A stretch of 20,981 nucleotides of DNA from contig USGC01000012.1 of the NCBI GenBank assembly GCA_900554095.1, positions 1-20,981 of the forward strand, in the 5' to 3' direction. This stretch comes from an uncultured bacterium. Its GTDB lineage: Bacteria; Cyanobacteriota; Vampirovibrionia; Gastranaerophilales; Gastranaerophilaceae. The notes under the pieces are model-generated. The model was given only the letters and a program-made list of their open reading frames with translations, was not told where the DNA came from and did not search any database. The position numbers and the translations under genes are program-made. Every line of letters begins with the position of its first letter. The stretch's first letter is position 1. Shown here in pieces: positions 1 through 8,214 of the stretch.

Positions 1-54
1 CAACTTAACGACAGCGACGTAGAAATCTTTGATTTCACAGGAGCAAAATGTTAG
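1..54 (+). CDS. 3' end of an upstream tail gene (partial)
   Basis: The first 54 bases read in frame 1 as QLNDSDVEIFDFTGAKC followed by TAG, so a gene enters from outside the window. Its stop overlaps the ATG of the next gene by 7 bases, which is usual inside a tail operon. In P2-like tail operons the gene just before D is usually the small LysM-like tail protein X, so X is the positional guess. The 17 visible residues do not prove it. Confidence 0.6.
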   Translation, partial: QLNDSDVEIFDFTGAKC

Positions 55-1016
55 TACCTATTTTTGAATTATTTTATGAACAAAAAAATATAACTAAAGA
101 CGTTTCCCCCTATGTTACTTCTATCGAATACACCGATGTTGAACATGGAGAGTCTGACGAACTTCAGATAACATTTGAGGATTCTGAAAAACTCTGGCAG
201 GGTGCGTGGATACCTACTAAAGGCGATGCTTTGCGTGCATATATCGGTTACGAAGCAGAAAAACTTTTGAATTGCGGAGTTTTTGAAATTGATGAACTGG
301 AATACGATACTCCGCCTGATGTTATAACTGTAAAAGGTCTGGCTACAGGAATTAAAAAGCCTTTAAGACAAAAGAATTCTCAAGGTTATGAAAATAAAAC
401 CCTCAAACAAATAGCAAAAGAGATTGCCGATAAGCACGGATACACTTTAGTCGGAGAAGTTGCAGATATTCGTGTCGATAGAATTACTCAAAATAAAGAA
501 CGTGATTTGACATTCCTGACTAAACTTGCGGAAGAATACGGCTACATCTTCAAAATTGCTGAAAATAACCTCGTTTTCTATGATGTTAAAAAACTCAAAG
601 GAGCAAACGCCACTCAGATATTCTATAAATCCGATTTGCTGCATATAAATCTCAGAGAAAAGACTTCTCAAAAATATAAAGCTGTTCAGGTTTCATACTT
701 CAATCCTAAAAAGAAAAAGGTTGTTAAAGCTACTGCCCGAAACGAAAATGTCAAAAAAGGCGATACTTTAAAGATTACCGTCCGGTGTTCTGACAGAAAG
801 CAGGCTATTGCAAAAGCTCAGGCAGCACTCTCAACTGCTGACACTAAAATTGAGGGTTCTCTTGAATTTACAGGAAATCCGTATTTGATAGCTGGGTCAA
901 ATATTGAACTAAAAGGAGTCGGACATTTTTCAGGCAAATACCACATTAAGCAAGCCCGGCATGTGATAGACAGGGCAAGCGGTTATAAGACTTATTGCGA
1001 GGTGGAAAGTGCGTGA
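48..1016 (+). CDS. P2 gpD-like baseplate hub/tail protein (late control gene D family)
   Basis: 322 aa, recognised as the phage GPD family: N-terminal hub motif with VTSIEYTDVEHGESDELQI, then the acidic segment before LWQGAWIPTKGDALRAYIGY. The family forms the hub beneath the tail tube, structurally related to the gp27-like part of T4/T6SS VgrG. ATG at 48 has AGGAG at 39-43 and overlaps the stop of the previous gene. The length fits the family (about 320-390 aa). It is followed by a GC-rich, gene-free gap of 108 bases and then V. The tail operon order D-V-W-J-I supports the call. Nothing looks broken. Confidence 0.85.
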   Translation: MLVPIFELFYEQKNITKDVSPYVTSIEYTDVEHGESDELQITFEDSEKLWQGAWIPTKGDALRAYIGYEAEKLLNCGVFEIDELEYDTPPDVITVKGLATGIKKPLRQKNSQGYENKTLKQIAKEIADKHGYTLVGEVADIRVDRITQNKERDLTFLTKLAEEYGYIFKIAENNLVFYDVKKLKGANATQIFYKSDLLHINLREKTSQKYKAVQVSYFNPKKKKVVKATARNENVKKGDTLKITVRCSDRKQAIAKAQAALSTADTKIEGSLEFTGNPYLIAGSNIELKGVGHFSGKYHIKQARHVIDRASGYKTYCEVESA

Positions 1017-1124
1017 GCAGTGTGTGAAGACCGAAACGGCTTGCGTAGGCAAGGCGTTGGAGGTCGTAACCGTTCTATACCGACGTAGGAACGCAGGCGA
1101 AGCCGAGTACCACAGGAGGAAAAA
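1017..1124 (+). other. GC-rich, potentially structured intergenic element between D and V
   Basis: A 108-base gap inside an otherwise tightly packed tail operon, clearly richer in G and C than its neighbours. By eye it contains several short hairpins: CTTGC-GTAG-GCAAG, CGTTC...GAACG enclosing TAC-CGAC-GTA, and GGC-GAA-GCC. A longer-range AACGG...CCGTT pairing is also possible. All frames are interrupted and no gene is evident. The final AGGAGG (1114-1119) is the ribosome binding site of V. It could be a structured RNA, a mobile palindromic repeat or an insertion scar. I do not recognise a known class. Confidence 0.45.
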
Positions 1125-1634
1125 GTGTTAAGGTTTGGAATTGTATCACAAATTGATCCAATAAATGTTCAGGCTCGTGTAAGTTTTGAAGATGATGAGT
1201 CAACATCTTTTTGGCTTCCTGTTCTTCAAACAAAAACATTGAAAGACAAGTTTTACGCAATGCCGGATATCGGAGAGCAGGTCGCCTGCCTTATGGATGA
1301 AAATTCGGAAGATGGAGTAATCCTCGGAGCAATTTATTCGGCTGAAGATGTTTCAACCACGCAAAGCGAAAAACAATTATCTGTAAACCTTGAAGACGGC
1401 TCATATATAAATGTAGATAAAGAAAATAAGACTCTCACCGTTGCTTTTTCAAAAATGAAATTAATCGGAAATATAGAACACGAGGGAACTTTCACAAACA
1501 CCGCAGGAATAAAATCCAATGCTGATATTACTGACAAAACCTCATCAATGCAAGCAATGAGAGATACATATAATCCTCATACGCACACAGGAAACCAAGG
1601 AAAAGCAACTTCTGCACCGAATAAAACAATGTAA
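1125..1634 (+). CDS. P2 gpV-like baseplate assembly / central spike protein
   Basis: 169 aa starting with GTG at 1125 behind an excellent AGGAGG (1114-1119, 5-base spacing). It begins with an OB-fold-like stretch typical of phage baseplate assembly protein V: FGIVSQIDPINVQARVSF, then WLPVLQT and the DIGEQVACLMDENSEDGVILGAIYS motif. The C-terminal half (roughly residues 85-169) is a repetitive beta region ending in a His-containing THTGNQGKATSAPNKTM tail, as expected for a spike tip. In P2, gpV makes the membrane-piercing spike at the baseplate centre. It is short compared with P2 gpV (about 211 aa). Its position between D and W supports the call. Confidence 0.85.
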   Translation: MLRFGIVSQIDPINVQARVSFEDDESTSFWLPVLQTKTLKDKFYAMPDIGEQVACLMDENSEDGVILGAIYSAEDVSTTQSEKQLSVNLEDGSYINVDKENKTLTVAFSKMKLIGNIEHEGTFTNTAGIKSNADITDKTSSMQAMRDTYNPHTHTGNQGKATSAPNKTM

Positions 1635-1639
1635 CCCCA

Positions 1640-2011
1640 ATGACAAATTTAAATGAAATCACCTACGTTGACTGGCAATTAAAACTCAACGCAATCGGCG
1701 GTGTTGCCGAGGGTGCTGACGATATTAACCAGTGCATCGCAATTATACTTCTAACTAAAAAAGGCTCTGTACCTCATCGTCCGACCTTTGGTTCGGACAT
1801 ATATAAATACATTGATTACCCCATAAACGAAGCAACTCCAAATATTGTACGTGAGGCGACAGATGCAATCACTATGTGGGAAACCCGCATAAAAATAAAT
1901 TCTATCGAGGTCGAGATAGAAGAATCCACTTTAACCGTAAAAGTCGAATGGACATTAAAAGATTCAAACGCAAACGGAGTTGCGGAGGTTAGTTATGACA
2001 CAACTGCCTGA
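1640..2011 (+). CDS. gpW/gp25-like baseplate wedge protein
   Basis: 123 aa of the GPW/gp25 family, a small baseplate wedge component with a lysozyme-like fold and no known lytic activity. The family signature is visible around residues 28-75: INQCIAIILLTKKGSVPHRP, then TFGSDIYKYID, then a helix containing IVREATDAITMWETRI. Length is normal for the family (110-140 aa). The ATG lies 5 bases after the V stop and has no convincing Shine-Dalgarno, so translation is probably coupled to V. The 3' end overlaps the start of J. Confidence 0.88.
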   Translation: MTNLNEITYVDWQLKLNAIGGVAEGADDINQCIAIILLTKKGSVPHRPTFGSDIYKYIDYPINEATPNIVREATDAITMWETRIKINSIEVEIEESTLTVKVEWTLKDSNANGVAEVSYDTTA

Positions 2012-3107
2012 ACCTAATTTTATCGAACGTGATCCCGATGTTGTTACAAAAGAATGGATTGCCGCTTATGAAGAAAAGTCCGGCAAAGTTCTTCAGCCTG
2101 CACAAATTGAACGCTTGATGATTGATGTCGGTGCATATCGTGAAACCGTTTTGAGAATGAAAATTCAGGAAACCGCAAAACAAAACCTTTTAAGTTATGC
2201 ACCGTTAGAAATTCTTGAGCATATCGGCGAACCGCTGGGTGTTAGCAAACTTCTTGCAAATTGCTCGCTTACGACCTTAAAGTTTTCTGTTGATGATGCA
2301 TTGGATTTTGATTTCAAGATTGATGCAGGGTGCGAAGTTGAGACTAAAGACGGCTTATTCATATTCCAAACAACGGAGGCTGTTACATTAAAAGCCGGAG
2401 AAACTTCTATTACAGCAGAGGCAATATGTGAAACTCCCGGAAGTGCATCTAATAATTACACTCTCGGTTCAATAAATAACCTTATAACTCCATTAAGTTA
2501 CATCTCAACCGTTGAAAATATAACCGTAACTTCGGGCGGTGCGGATGATGAAGATGCAGCAAGTTTAAGAGAAAGAATCCGGCAGGCACCGGAAAAATTT
2601 TCAAATGCCGGAAGTCGTGGAGCGTATCGTTATCATACATTATCTGCACATCAATCAATAACAGATGTTGCAATAAATTCTCCGAGTCCGGGTGTTGTGA
2701 ATATTTATCCTTTAACTAAGGACGGAAACCCGACAGAAGAAATTTTAAAAATCGTTCAAACCTACTTGAGCGATGACAAAGTCCGCCCTTTGACAGATAA
2801 AGTTCAAGTTATATCACCGGAGAAAAAAGATTTTTCAATTAAAGCAACAATATTTCTGTACAAAGATGCTGACGAAATAAGCGTTATGACAACCATTGAT
2901 GCAAAACTCAATGAATACAAAATATCTCTTAGTGAAAAACTGGGGAAAAACGTTATAAAAACACAAATTATTGCAATATTAAACAGTGTTTACGGAGTGT
3001 TCAAGGTCGAAATTCAGACACCTGAGGCAGATATGGAAATCTCGGAAAGCCAGTGGGCGAATTTGGTTGATTTTGAAATAGAAATGGGAGGATATGCTGA
3101 TGAATAG
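1995..3107 (+). CDS. Baseplate J-like protein
   Basis: 370 aa, baseplate_J family (P2 gpJ, T4 gp6-like wedge). Supporting motifs are the N-terminal LPEPNFIERDPDVVTKEW, the FVxAGCEVET-like segment (here DAGCEVETKDGLFIFQTTEA), TITVTSGGADDEDAASLRERI near residue 175, and the following GAYRYHTLSAHQSITDV. I take ATG at 1995 as the start because GGAGG at 1984-1988 has ideal spacing. An upstream TTG at 1980 would have no such site. The gene overlaps W by 17 bases and I by up to 14 bases. Together J, W and I build the wedge of a contractile-tail baseplate. Confidence 0.9.
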   Translation: MTQLPEPNFIERDPDVVTKEWIAAYEEKSGKVLQPAQIERLMIDVGAYRETVLRMKIQETAKQNLLSYAPLEILEHIGEPLGVSKLLANCSLTTLKFSVDDALDFDFKIDAGCEVETKDGLFIFQTTEAVTLKAGETSITAEAICETPGSASNNYTLGSINNLITPLSYISTVENITVTSGGADDEDAASLRERIRQAPEKFSNAGSRGAYRYHTLSAHQSITDVAINSPSPGVVNIYPLTKDGNPTEEILKIVQTYLSDDKVRPLTDKVQVISPEKKDFSIKATIFLYKDADEISVMTTIDAKLNEYKISLSEKLGKNVIKTQIIAILNSVYGVFKVEIQTPEADMEISESQWANLVDFEIEMGGYADE

Positions 3108-3648
3108 TCTTGCACCTATTGATGATATAAATCTGAAAATATTTGATGAGATATGCGAAGAACGCTTTGCAGGGTTAGACTTGGAATGCATATTAGTATC
3201 AATTATTGATAATGTGCCTGCGGATGCACTGCCACACTTGGCAGAACAATACCACATAACAGGTAATGAGGGTTGGCTGCAAGCACTCAACGAACAAGAA
3301 AAACGTGAGTTAATTAAATCTGCAATCAAAATGCACCGCTATAAAGGTACAAAATATGCCATTGAAGAAATATTTAAAACATTAAATATTGTCGGCAATG
3401 TTGAAGAATGGTTTAACTACGGCGGACAACCGTATTATTTCAAAGTTATTCTGCAAATTTTTAACCGTTCAATCAATGAAGAAACGGAAAAGAAACTTCG
3501 AGACCTCATAAACGAGTATAAAAATGAGCGTTCCTGGCTTGAGGAAATTCAATTTTACCTTACAACAAATGCAAAAATGCACGCATATTCTGCCTGTATT
3601 ACCCAAGAAACCATAACCGTTAATTCTAAGGAGATTGTAAATGTCTGA
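3100..3648 (+). CDS. P2 gpI-like tail protein I
   Basis: 182 aa from ATG 3100. An in-frame ATG at 3094 is possible, but GGGAGG at 3086-3091 gives 8-base spacing only to 3100. The protein fits phage tail protein I: an early LPHLAEQYHITGNEGW-type motif (the family hallmark around LPxLAxxxxVdxW), followed by KRELIKSAIKMHRYKGTKYA and later WFNYGGQPYYFKV. gpI is a baseplate wedge component that connects J to the fibres. It sits between J and the H-like fibre, and its end overlaps the next start by 8 bases. Confidence 0.88.
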   Translation: MNSLAPIDDINLKIFDEICEERFAGLDLECILVSIIDNVPADALPHLAEQYHITGNEGWLQALNEQEKRELIKSAIKMHRYKGTKYAIEEIFKTLNIVGNVEEWFNYGGQPYYFKVILQIFNRSINEETEKKLRDLINEYKNERSWLEEIQFYLTTNAKMHAYSACITQETITVNSKEIVNV

Positions 3649-5017
3649 AGAATTTTATTCACTTGTCACCGATTTTGGTGCCGCAAAACAATTACAATGT
3701 ATTCAAGAAGGCTCGCCGTTTGAGGTTTATCAAATAGCACTCGGAGACGGCAATGGAAAATATTATGAGCCAACAACGGATCAAACAGAACTTGTAAATG
3801 AAGTCTGGCGTGGTCTTATTGATAAATGCGAATGGACAGATGACAGATTCTACTGTGTAACAAGTGTTCCTGCTGAAGTCGGAGGATTTGTTGTAAGAGA
3901 AGCCGGTGTTTTTGATAAAGATAACAATATGCTTGTTGTTTCTAAATTCCCTGAAACAACCAAACAAGCACCTGATAGCGGTACAGTTAAACAATTAACC
4001 ATAAGAATTGAACTTCAATTATCTAATAAGGAACTTGCGGAATTAGTTATAAACCCGAATATGTCCGTTGTAACCAAAGATGAATTGGATCGCATCACCG
4101 AAGATATTGAAGAAACTTATCAAAAAATTTCAGAAAAAGGACAGCCCAACGGTTATGCACCTGTTGGCGAAAACGGTTTAATTCCTCTTGAGTTTATCCC
4201 CGAAATAAGCACAAAGAGTATTTTAACCCCGTTTTGCTTAAACTCATGCCGGCTTGATACAAAAGGAAATCCCGATTTATTGAGTGCTGAAACCGTTAAG
4301 GTCTTAAAATATACTTCAAGTATTTCCGGAGTTTTTTATACTGCACTCGGAACGGTTCTTGAAAAAGATACGCTTGTATATGCTGATTCAGAACTTACGG
4401 AAGAATTAAATACCATTGTTGCTGTTGATACTTCAACAAAATATATTGCTTTTGGTGAAATTGAAACTTTAACGGAGTATGAGGATAATCCTCTGCATTA
4501 TTCTGCATCAACAACCGGCGAATTTTATGTCAAAGAAACTCTTGCTGTTGGTTCTGAATGTTATTCCGACCCCGAATATGCAAATCTAATCGGAGTTGTT
4601 ACATACCTCAACCTTACAAGAATCTGTATAAGTGATGATGAAACATATACTGACGATGGTGAAATAACAACGCATATTTATATAACGGCTCATGCACCGT
4701 TTACTTATACAACGGCATCAAGCCAAACCCACAATGTGGAAGAAGATTTGGTTTTAGATGTTGTGGATTTATGTCCGTTAACAGCTACAACACAGAATTT
4801 TAATTTATTCGTCAACTGCGAAAATGATGAATATTCGCTGACTGCACTTTCCAATCAAATATTTACACAAATGCTTGAGCCGGAAGATTTTAGTGCAAAT
4901 GATGTTTGGTTCAAAATTCTTGAACCGCTTGCAAGTTACATCTATCTGCTGAATATATGGCAGGAAACAAATATGGTTCCTGTCGGTGTATTTTCGCTTG
5001 AGGGCGGAGAAACATAG
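3641..5017 (+). CDS. gpH-like tail fibre with N-terminal phage tail-collar fibre domain
   Basis: 458 aa. The N-terminal ~150 residues match the baseplate-attachment domain of phage tail-collar fibre proteins: FYSLVTDFGAAKQLQC, IALGDGNGKYYEPT and VGGFVVREAGVFDKDNNMLV, then a long beta segment. The middle contains a NGYAPVGENGLIPLEFIP linker, common before receptor-binding parts of fibres. The remaining ~280 residues are beta-rich and unrecognised, presumably the host-specific part. AAGGAG lies just upstream of ATG 3641. The next gene follows after 11 bases. The fibre should attach to the baseplate through the I/J wedge. Confidence 0.82.
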   Translation: MSEEFYSLVTDFGAAKQLQCIQEGSPFEVYQIALGDGNGKYYEPTTDQTELVNEVWRGLIDKCEWTDDRFYCVTSVPAEVGGFVVREAGVFDKDNNMLVVSKFPETTKQAPDSGTVKQLTIRIELQLSNKELAELVINPNMSVVTKDELDRITEDIEETYQKISEKGQPNGYAPVGENGLIPLEFIPEISTKSILTPFCLNSCRLDTKGNPDLLSAETVKVLKYTSSISGVFYTALGTVLEKDTLVYADSELTEELNTIVAVDTSTKYIAFGEIETLTEYEDNPLHYSASTTGEFYVKETLAVGSECYSDPEYANLIGVVTYLNLTRICISDDETYTDDGEITTHIYITAHAPFTYTTASSQTHNVEEDLVLDVVDLCPLTATTQNFNLFVNCENDEYSLTALSNQIFTQMLEPEDFSANDVWFKILEPLASYIYLLNIWQETNMVPVGVFSLEGGET

Positions 5018-5028
5018 GAAGGAATATT

Positions 5029-5595
5029 ATGGAGACAAAGTATTATTACAGTTACAACACAGAGGAGAATGCTTTTTTAGGTAAGTTCCCTGCAATAAAA
5101 AATCCGAGAAGACAAACAGAATATCTGCTGCCTGCGATGGCAACATTCAAAGCTCCGCCAGAAACACAAGAAAAAGAAGCCGCAATTTGGAATGGTGAGG
5201 ATTGGGTTATTGAACCGGATTTTCGAGGAGAGCAGCAGGTTAATCTTGAAACCTACGAAGTAACAACCGTTGAATATGTCGGAAAAATCAAAGACGGATT
5301 CCAGTCCGTAACCTCTGAAGTTGCTGAAGATATTCAAACAAACCCTGATAAATACAAGGTTGTAAACGGTATTCTTACGGATATTTCAAATACCGATGAA
5401 TACAAAGATTTTTTGCATCAACAGGAAGTTCAAATCCGCAAATCTGAAATAGAACGGCAGCTTTTGGAACTCGATACAAAAAGAATTCGTGCTATGTGTG
5501 AACCGTCAATCAAAGATGAATCGACAGGCGAAACATGGCTTGATTACTACAATACACAGGTCGCTCAATTAAGAAAAGAATTAAACTCGTTATAA
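5029..5595 (+). CDS. Tail fibre-associated protein, possible fibre assembly chaperone
   Basis: 188 aa. The N-terminal part resembles fibre accessory proteins (YYYSYNTEENAFLGKF..., then a short WNGEDWVIEPDFRG segment with the Trp-rich pattern seen near fibre C-termini and assembly proteins). The C-terminal ~55 residues form a helix ending in a KRIRAMCEPS...TWLDYYNTQVAQLRKEL pattern that recurs in phage fibre assembly proteins. It lies directly behind the H-like fibre, where Mu and P2 place gpG/gpU-type assembly proteins. Function is inferred from position and this C-terminal pattern. AAGGAA precedes the ATG. Confidence 0.6.
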   Translation: METKYYYSYNTEENAFLGKFPAIKNPRRQTEYLLPAMATFKAPPETQEKEAAIWNGEDWVIEPDFRGEQQVNLETYEVTTVEYVGKIKDGFQSVTSEVAEDIQTNPDKYKVVNGILTDISNTDEYKDFLHQQEVQIRKSEIERQLLELDTKRIRAMCEPSIKDESTGETWLDYYNTQVAQLRKELNSL

Positions 5596-5605
5596 GGAAG
5601 AATTA

Positions 5606-6127
5606 TTGAAAATTAACGCTTTAAAGTGTCCTTTGGTTAACCAAAACGGATACCATAAAAATACCCTAACCAAAGAACGAATCGGAACACTATTTATTTA
5701 CCCAATAGATTTTACCCCTGATGACTGCTTGGCATGTGATGGTTATTTATTAGACATTATCGACTATGAAGATTTGTACAAAGTAATCGGCACGAAGTTT
5801 AATAAATCAGGAGATGCCGCAGGCAAATTCAGGATTCCTGATTACAACGTAACTGGAAGATTTCTGCAACCGGGAGCAAATGTCGGAAGTCAGATTGCCG
5901 CAGGTTTGCCTAATATTACAGGTTGGCTTTCAGATATAAATGCCGGGAATGTTCATTGTGGAGGGGCTTTTTATAACGCTTCTAGCTGCACTCATAAAAT
6001 GAATAATACAAATGCTGTTTCAGGTGGTTGGGGATTTGATGCAGGGTTTAGTAACTCAATATACGGTAAAAGTAATACCGTTCAACCTCCTGCTCAAATC
6101 GTTCATATTTGCATCAAATATAAGTAA
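5606..6127 (+). CDS. Tail-collar domain protein, paralogue 1
   Basis: 173 aa with a TTG start at 5606 behind AAGGAAG. First of five tandem paralogues. Organisation: an N-terminal NQNGYHKNTLT segment; a phage tail-collar core (PDDCLACDGYLLDIIDYEDLY, then FRIPDYNVTGRFLQPGANVG and IAAGLPNITG); a variable Gly/Asn-rich segment of about 50 residues; and a conserved end SIYGKSNTVQPPAQIVHICI. The collar core occurs in short tail fibres and tip proteins of many phages. The copy is among the more divergent of the set: its variable part contains HCGGAFYNASSCTH and a GGWGFDAGFSN motif. It probably binds a host surface structure or trimerises at fibre tips. Confidence 0.85.
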   Translation: MKINALKCPLVNQNGYHKNTLTKERIGTLFIYPIDFTPDDCLACDGYLLDIIDYEDLYKVIGTKFNKSGDAAGKFRIPDYNVTGRFLQPGANVGSQIAAGLPNITGWLSDINAGNVHCGGAFYNASSCTHKMNNTNAVSGGWGFDAGFSNSIYGKSNTVQPPAQIVHICIKYK

Positions 6128-6133
6128 CAAATA

Positions 6134-6652
6134 ATGGAAATACTCAGCCTTTTAACCAACGAAATAAACCAAAACGGTTATAATTTCAATCTTTTAACTA
6201 AAAATAAAATCGGATTTTTATACATCGCCCCTGTAAATGTAGTACCTGACGATTGTCTGGCATGTGATGGGTATATCTTGAAAATTGCTGATTACAGAAA
6301 ACTTCATGCGGTAATTGGAACAACATTTAATACCGGCTCGGAAGCCTCAGATGAATTTAGAATACCTGACTATAACATTACCGGAAGATTTTTACAGCCG
6401 GGAGCAAACGTAGGAAGGCAAATAGCAGCAGGCTTGCCTAATATTACTGGAGGAAACACCGTTGTAAGTCCATATAATTCAACTCCTTATGGTGCTTTTG
6501 CAACTACCTCAGGAAGTCAAAATATCCATGGTGGCGGCGAATGGTATAGTGTATCCAATTTTAATGCTTCTCGTTCAAGTTCTATATACGGTAAAAGTTC
6601 TACGGTTCAACCTCCATCACAAATAGTTCACGTCTGCATTAAATATAAATAA
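6134..6652 (+). CDS. Tail-collar domain protein, paralogue 2
   Basis: 172 aa, separated from paralogue 1 by 6 bases and lacking a strong ribosome binding site, which suggests coupled translation. It has the same architecture: NQNGYNFNLLTKNKIGFLYI, PDDCLACDGYILKIADY, DEFRIPDYNITGRFLQPG, a variable block (about residues 110-150, with GAFATTSGSQNIHGGG), then FNASRSSSIYGKSSTVQPPS and the common C-terminus. It is close to paralogue 3 at nucleotide as well as protein level outside the variable block. The FNASRSSxxYG-xSxTVQP ending is a familiar tail-collar C-terminus. Receptor-binding role is inferred. Confidence 0.86.
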   Translation: MEILSLLTNEINQNGYNFNLLTKNKIGFLYIAPVNVVPDDCLACDGYILKIADYRKLHAVIGTTFNTGSEASDEFRIPDYNITGRFLQPGANVGRQIAAGLPNITGGNTVVSPYNSTPYGAFATTSGSQNIHGGGEWYSVSNFNASRSSSIYGKSSTVQPPSQIVHVCIKYK

Positions 6653-6657
6653 AAACA

Positions 6658-7194
6658 ATGAAAATACTTAATTTAACAACAAATGAAGTCAACCAAAACG
6701 GCTACAATTTCAATATCTTTACAAGGAATAAAATTGGCTTTTTATATATCGCCCCTGTCAATATAGTTCCAGATGATTGTCTGGCTTGTGATGGATATGT
6801 TCTAAAAATTGCTGATTACAAAAAACTTCATGCTGCAATTGGAACAAAATTTAATACCGGCTCGGAATCTTCAGATGAATTTAGGATCCCGGACTATAAC
6901 GTAACCGGAAGATTTTTGCAACCAGGAGCAAATGTTGGAGTCCAAATTGCAGCAGGACTGCCCAATATTACTGGCGGTTGGAATAATGTCGGGGTTGAAC
7001 CCGGGTACAATTCAGCTTCCGGAGCATTCTATCAAAATAATATAGGCGGAACTTTCTTTTATCACGCATCCGGACGTGGGGGAAGTGTTGGAGGATTTTA
7101 CTTTAATGCTTCTCGCTCAAGTGCTGTTTATGGCAAAAGTTCAACCGTTCAGCCCTCATCACAAATCGTTCACATCTGCATCAAATACAAATAA
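6658..7194 (+). CDS. Tail-collar domain protein, paralogue 3
   Basis: 178 aa, 5 bases after paralogue 2. N-terminal and collar segments are nearly the same as in paralogue 2 (FNIFTRNKIGFLYIAPVNIV, PDDCLACDGYVLKIADYKKL). The variable block is the longest of the set, about 50-55 residues and very rich in Gly, Tyr and Phe (GAFYQNNIGGTFFYHASGRG, then GGSVGGFYFNASRSS). The shared C-terminus follows, with one change (QPSSQ). The pattern of conserved flanks and a length-variable centre points to exchange or selection on the exposed tip. There is no strong ribosome binding site before the ATG. Confidence 0.86.
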   Translation: MKILNLTTNEVNQNGYNFNIFTRNKIGFLYIAPVNIVPDDCLACDGYVLKIADYKKLHAAIGTKFNTGSESSDEFRIPDYNVTGRFLQPGANVGVQIAAGLPNITGGWNNVGVEPGYNSASGAFYQNNIGGTFFYHASGRGGSVGGFYFNASRSSAVYGKSSTVQPSSQIVHICIKYK

Positions 7195-7196
7195 AT

Positions 7197-7697
7197 ATGA
7201 AAATCTCTAATTTAACAACAAACCAGTTAAACCAAAATGGTTATAACAAAAATTCTCAAACACGAGATAAAATCGGTGCTTTATATACATTTCCCATCGA
7301 TTACACTCCGCATGATTGCCTCTCCTGCGAGGGATTTGTCTTAAAAATAGTCGATTATAAAGTCCTTTATTCAATCATTGGCAAAAAATTTAATAAAGGC
7401 ACTGAAGCTTCCGATGAATTCAGAATACCGGATTACAACATTACAAAACGATTTCTGCAACCCGGGACGGCGGTCGGAACACTTATTGAGGCAGGACTTC
7501 CAACTCACACTCATACAATCACAATGAACAGAACGGATAAATCCGGCAATGATACTGATTGCGTTTGGTCTTACGGAGAAAATAGAAACGGAGCGGCTAA
7601 AGTTACATCGTCCGCACCATCAAACGCAATTTATGGAAAGTCATCAACCGTTCAACCACCTTCACAAGTCGTTCATATCTGCATCAAATACAAATAG
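7197..7697 (+). CDS. Tail-collar domain protein, paralogue 4
   Basis: 166 aa, only 2 bases after paralogue 3. It keeps NQNGYNKNSQTRDKIGALY, the HDCLSCEGFVLKIVDY variant of the collar core and DEFRIPDYNITKRFLQPG. In place of GLPNITG it has GLPTHTHTITM, the more classical His-rich tail-collar turn. This is followed by a short, charged variable block and SNAIYGKSSTVQPPSQ with the common end. It therefore forms a second subtype with paralogue 5. The His-x-His motif in other fibres binds metal ions along the fibre axis; that role here is inference. Confidence 0.85.
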   Translation: MKISNLTTNQLNQNGYNKNSQTRDKIGALYTFPIDYTPHDCLSCEGFVLKIVDYKVLYSIIGKKFNKGTEASDEFRIPDYNITKRFLQPGTAVGTLIEAGLPTHTHTITMNRTDKSGNDTDCVWSYGENRNGAAKVTSSAPSNAIYGKSSTVQPPSQVVHICIKYK

Positions 7698-7704
7698 GTA
7701 AAAG

Positions 7705-8205
7705 ATGAAATTAGTTTCTTTAAAAACCAACCCCTTAAATCAAAATAATTACAACAGAAATGCTCTCACCCCTGAATTTATAGGTTCGCTTGTTATTTAT
7801 CCGGTAGATATTACACCTGAAAAATGTCTCCCCTGTGATGGATACAAATTAAAAAAGGCTGATTATGCGCAACTTTATGCTGTTATTGGCAATAAATATA
7901 ATGACGGAACTGAGGCAGCAGATGAATTTAGAATCCCTGATTACAATGTAACAGGAAGATTTTTGCAACCCGGTGCAAAGGTCGGAACTCAAATTGCCGC
8001 AGGAATCCCGGATCATACACATACAGTAGTTGCTCTTTATTGGGATTCTAACGGTATTGTTGAAGAGGGACGTGGAAATCCTGATTACGGACATCAAAAA
8101 ACACTTACAACAAGTAAAGCCTCAGCAAACAATTCTATTTACGGTAAATCAAAAACCGTTCAACCCCCATCACAAATAGTTCATATATGTATTCGTTATA
8201 AATAA
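7705..8205 (+). CDS. Tail-collar domain protein, paralogue 5
   Basis: 166 aa, 7 bases after paralogue 4 and preceded by AGGTAAAAG. It has NPLNQNNYNRNALTPEFIGS, PEKCLPCDGYKLKKADYAQL, DEFRIPDYNVTGRFLQPGAK and GIPDHTHTVVALYW, then a short variable block with GRGNPDYGHQKT, and the common C-terminus SIYGKSKTVQPPSQ. It is the His-rich subtype like paralogue 4. It is the last of the tandem set and is directly followed by the lysis gene. Confidence 0.85.
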   Translation: MKLVSLKTNPLNQNNYNRNALTPEFIGSLVIYPVDITPEKCLPCDGYKLKKADYAQLYAVIGNKYNDGTEAADEFRIPDYNVTGRFLQPGAKVGTQIAAGIPDHTHTVVALYWDSNGIVEEGRGNPDYGHQKTLTTSKASANNSIYGKSKTVQPPSQIVHICIRYK

Positions 8206-8214
8206 GGAGTTTTT

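Noticed and set aside
1017..1060. Third hammerhead around GACCGAAACGG
   Set aside because: GAAAC is present, but there is no CTGATGA partner on the same strand within reach, so the core is incomplete.
5606..8205. Diversity-generating retroelement acting on the collar genes
   Set aside because: No reverse transcriptase or template repeat is visible, and the variable blocks differ by length and whole sequence rather than by adenine-specific substitutions.
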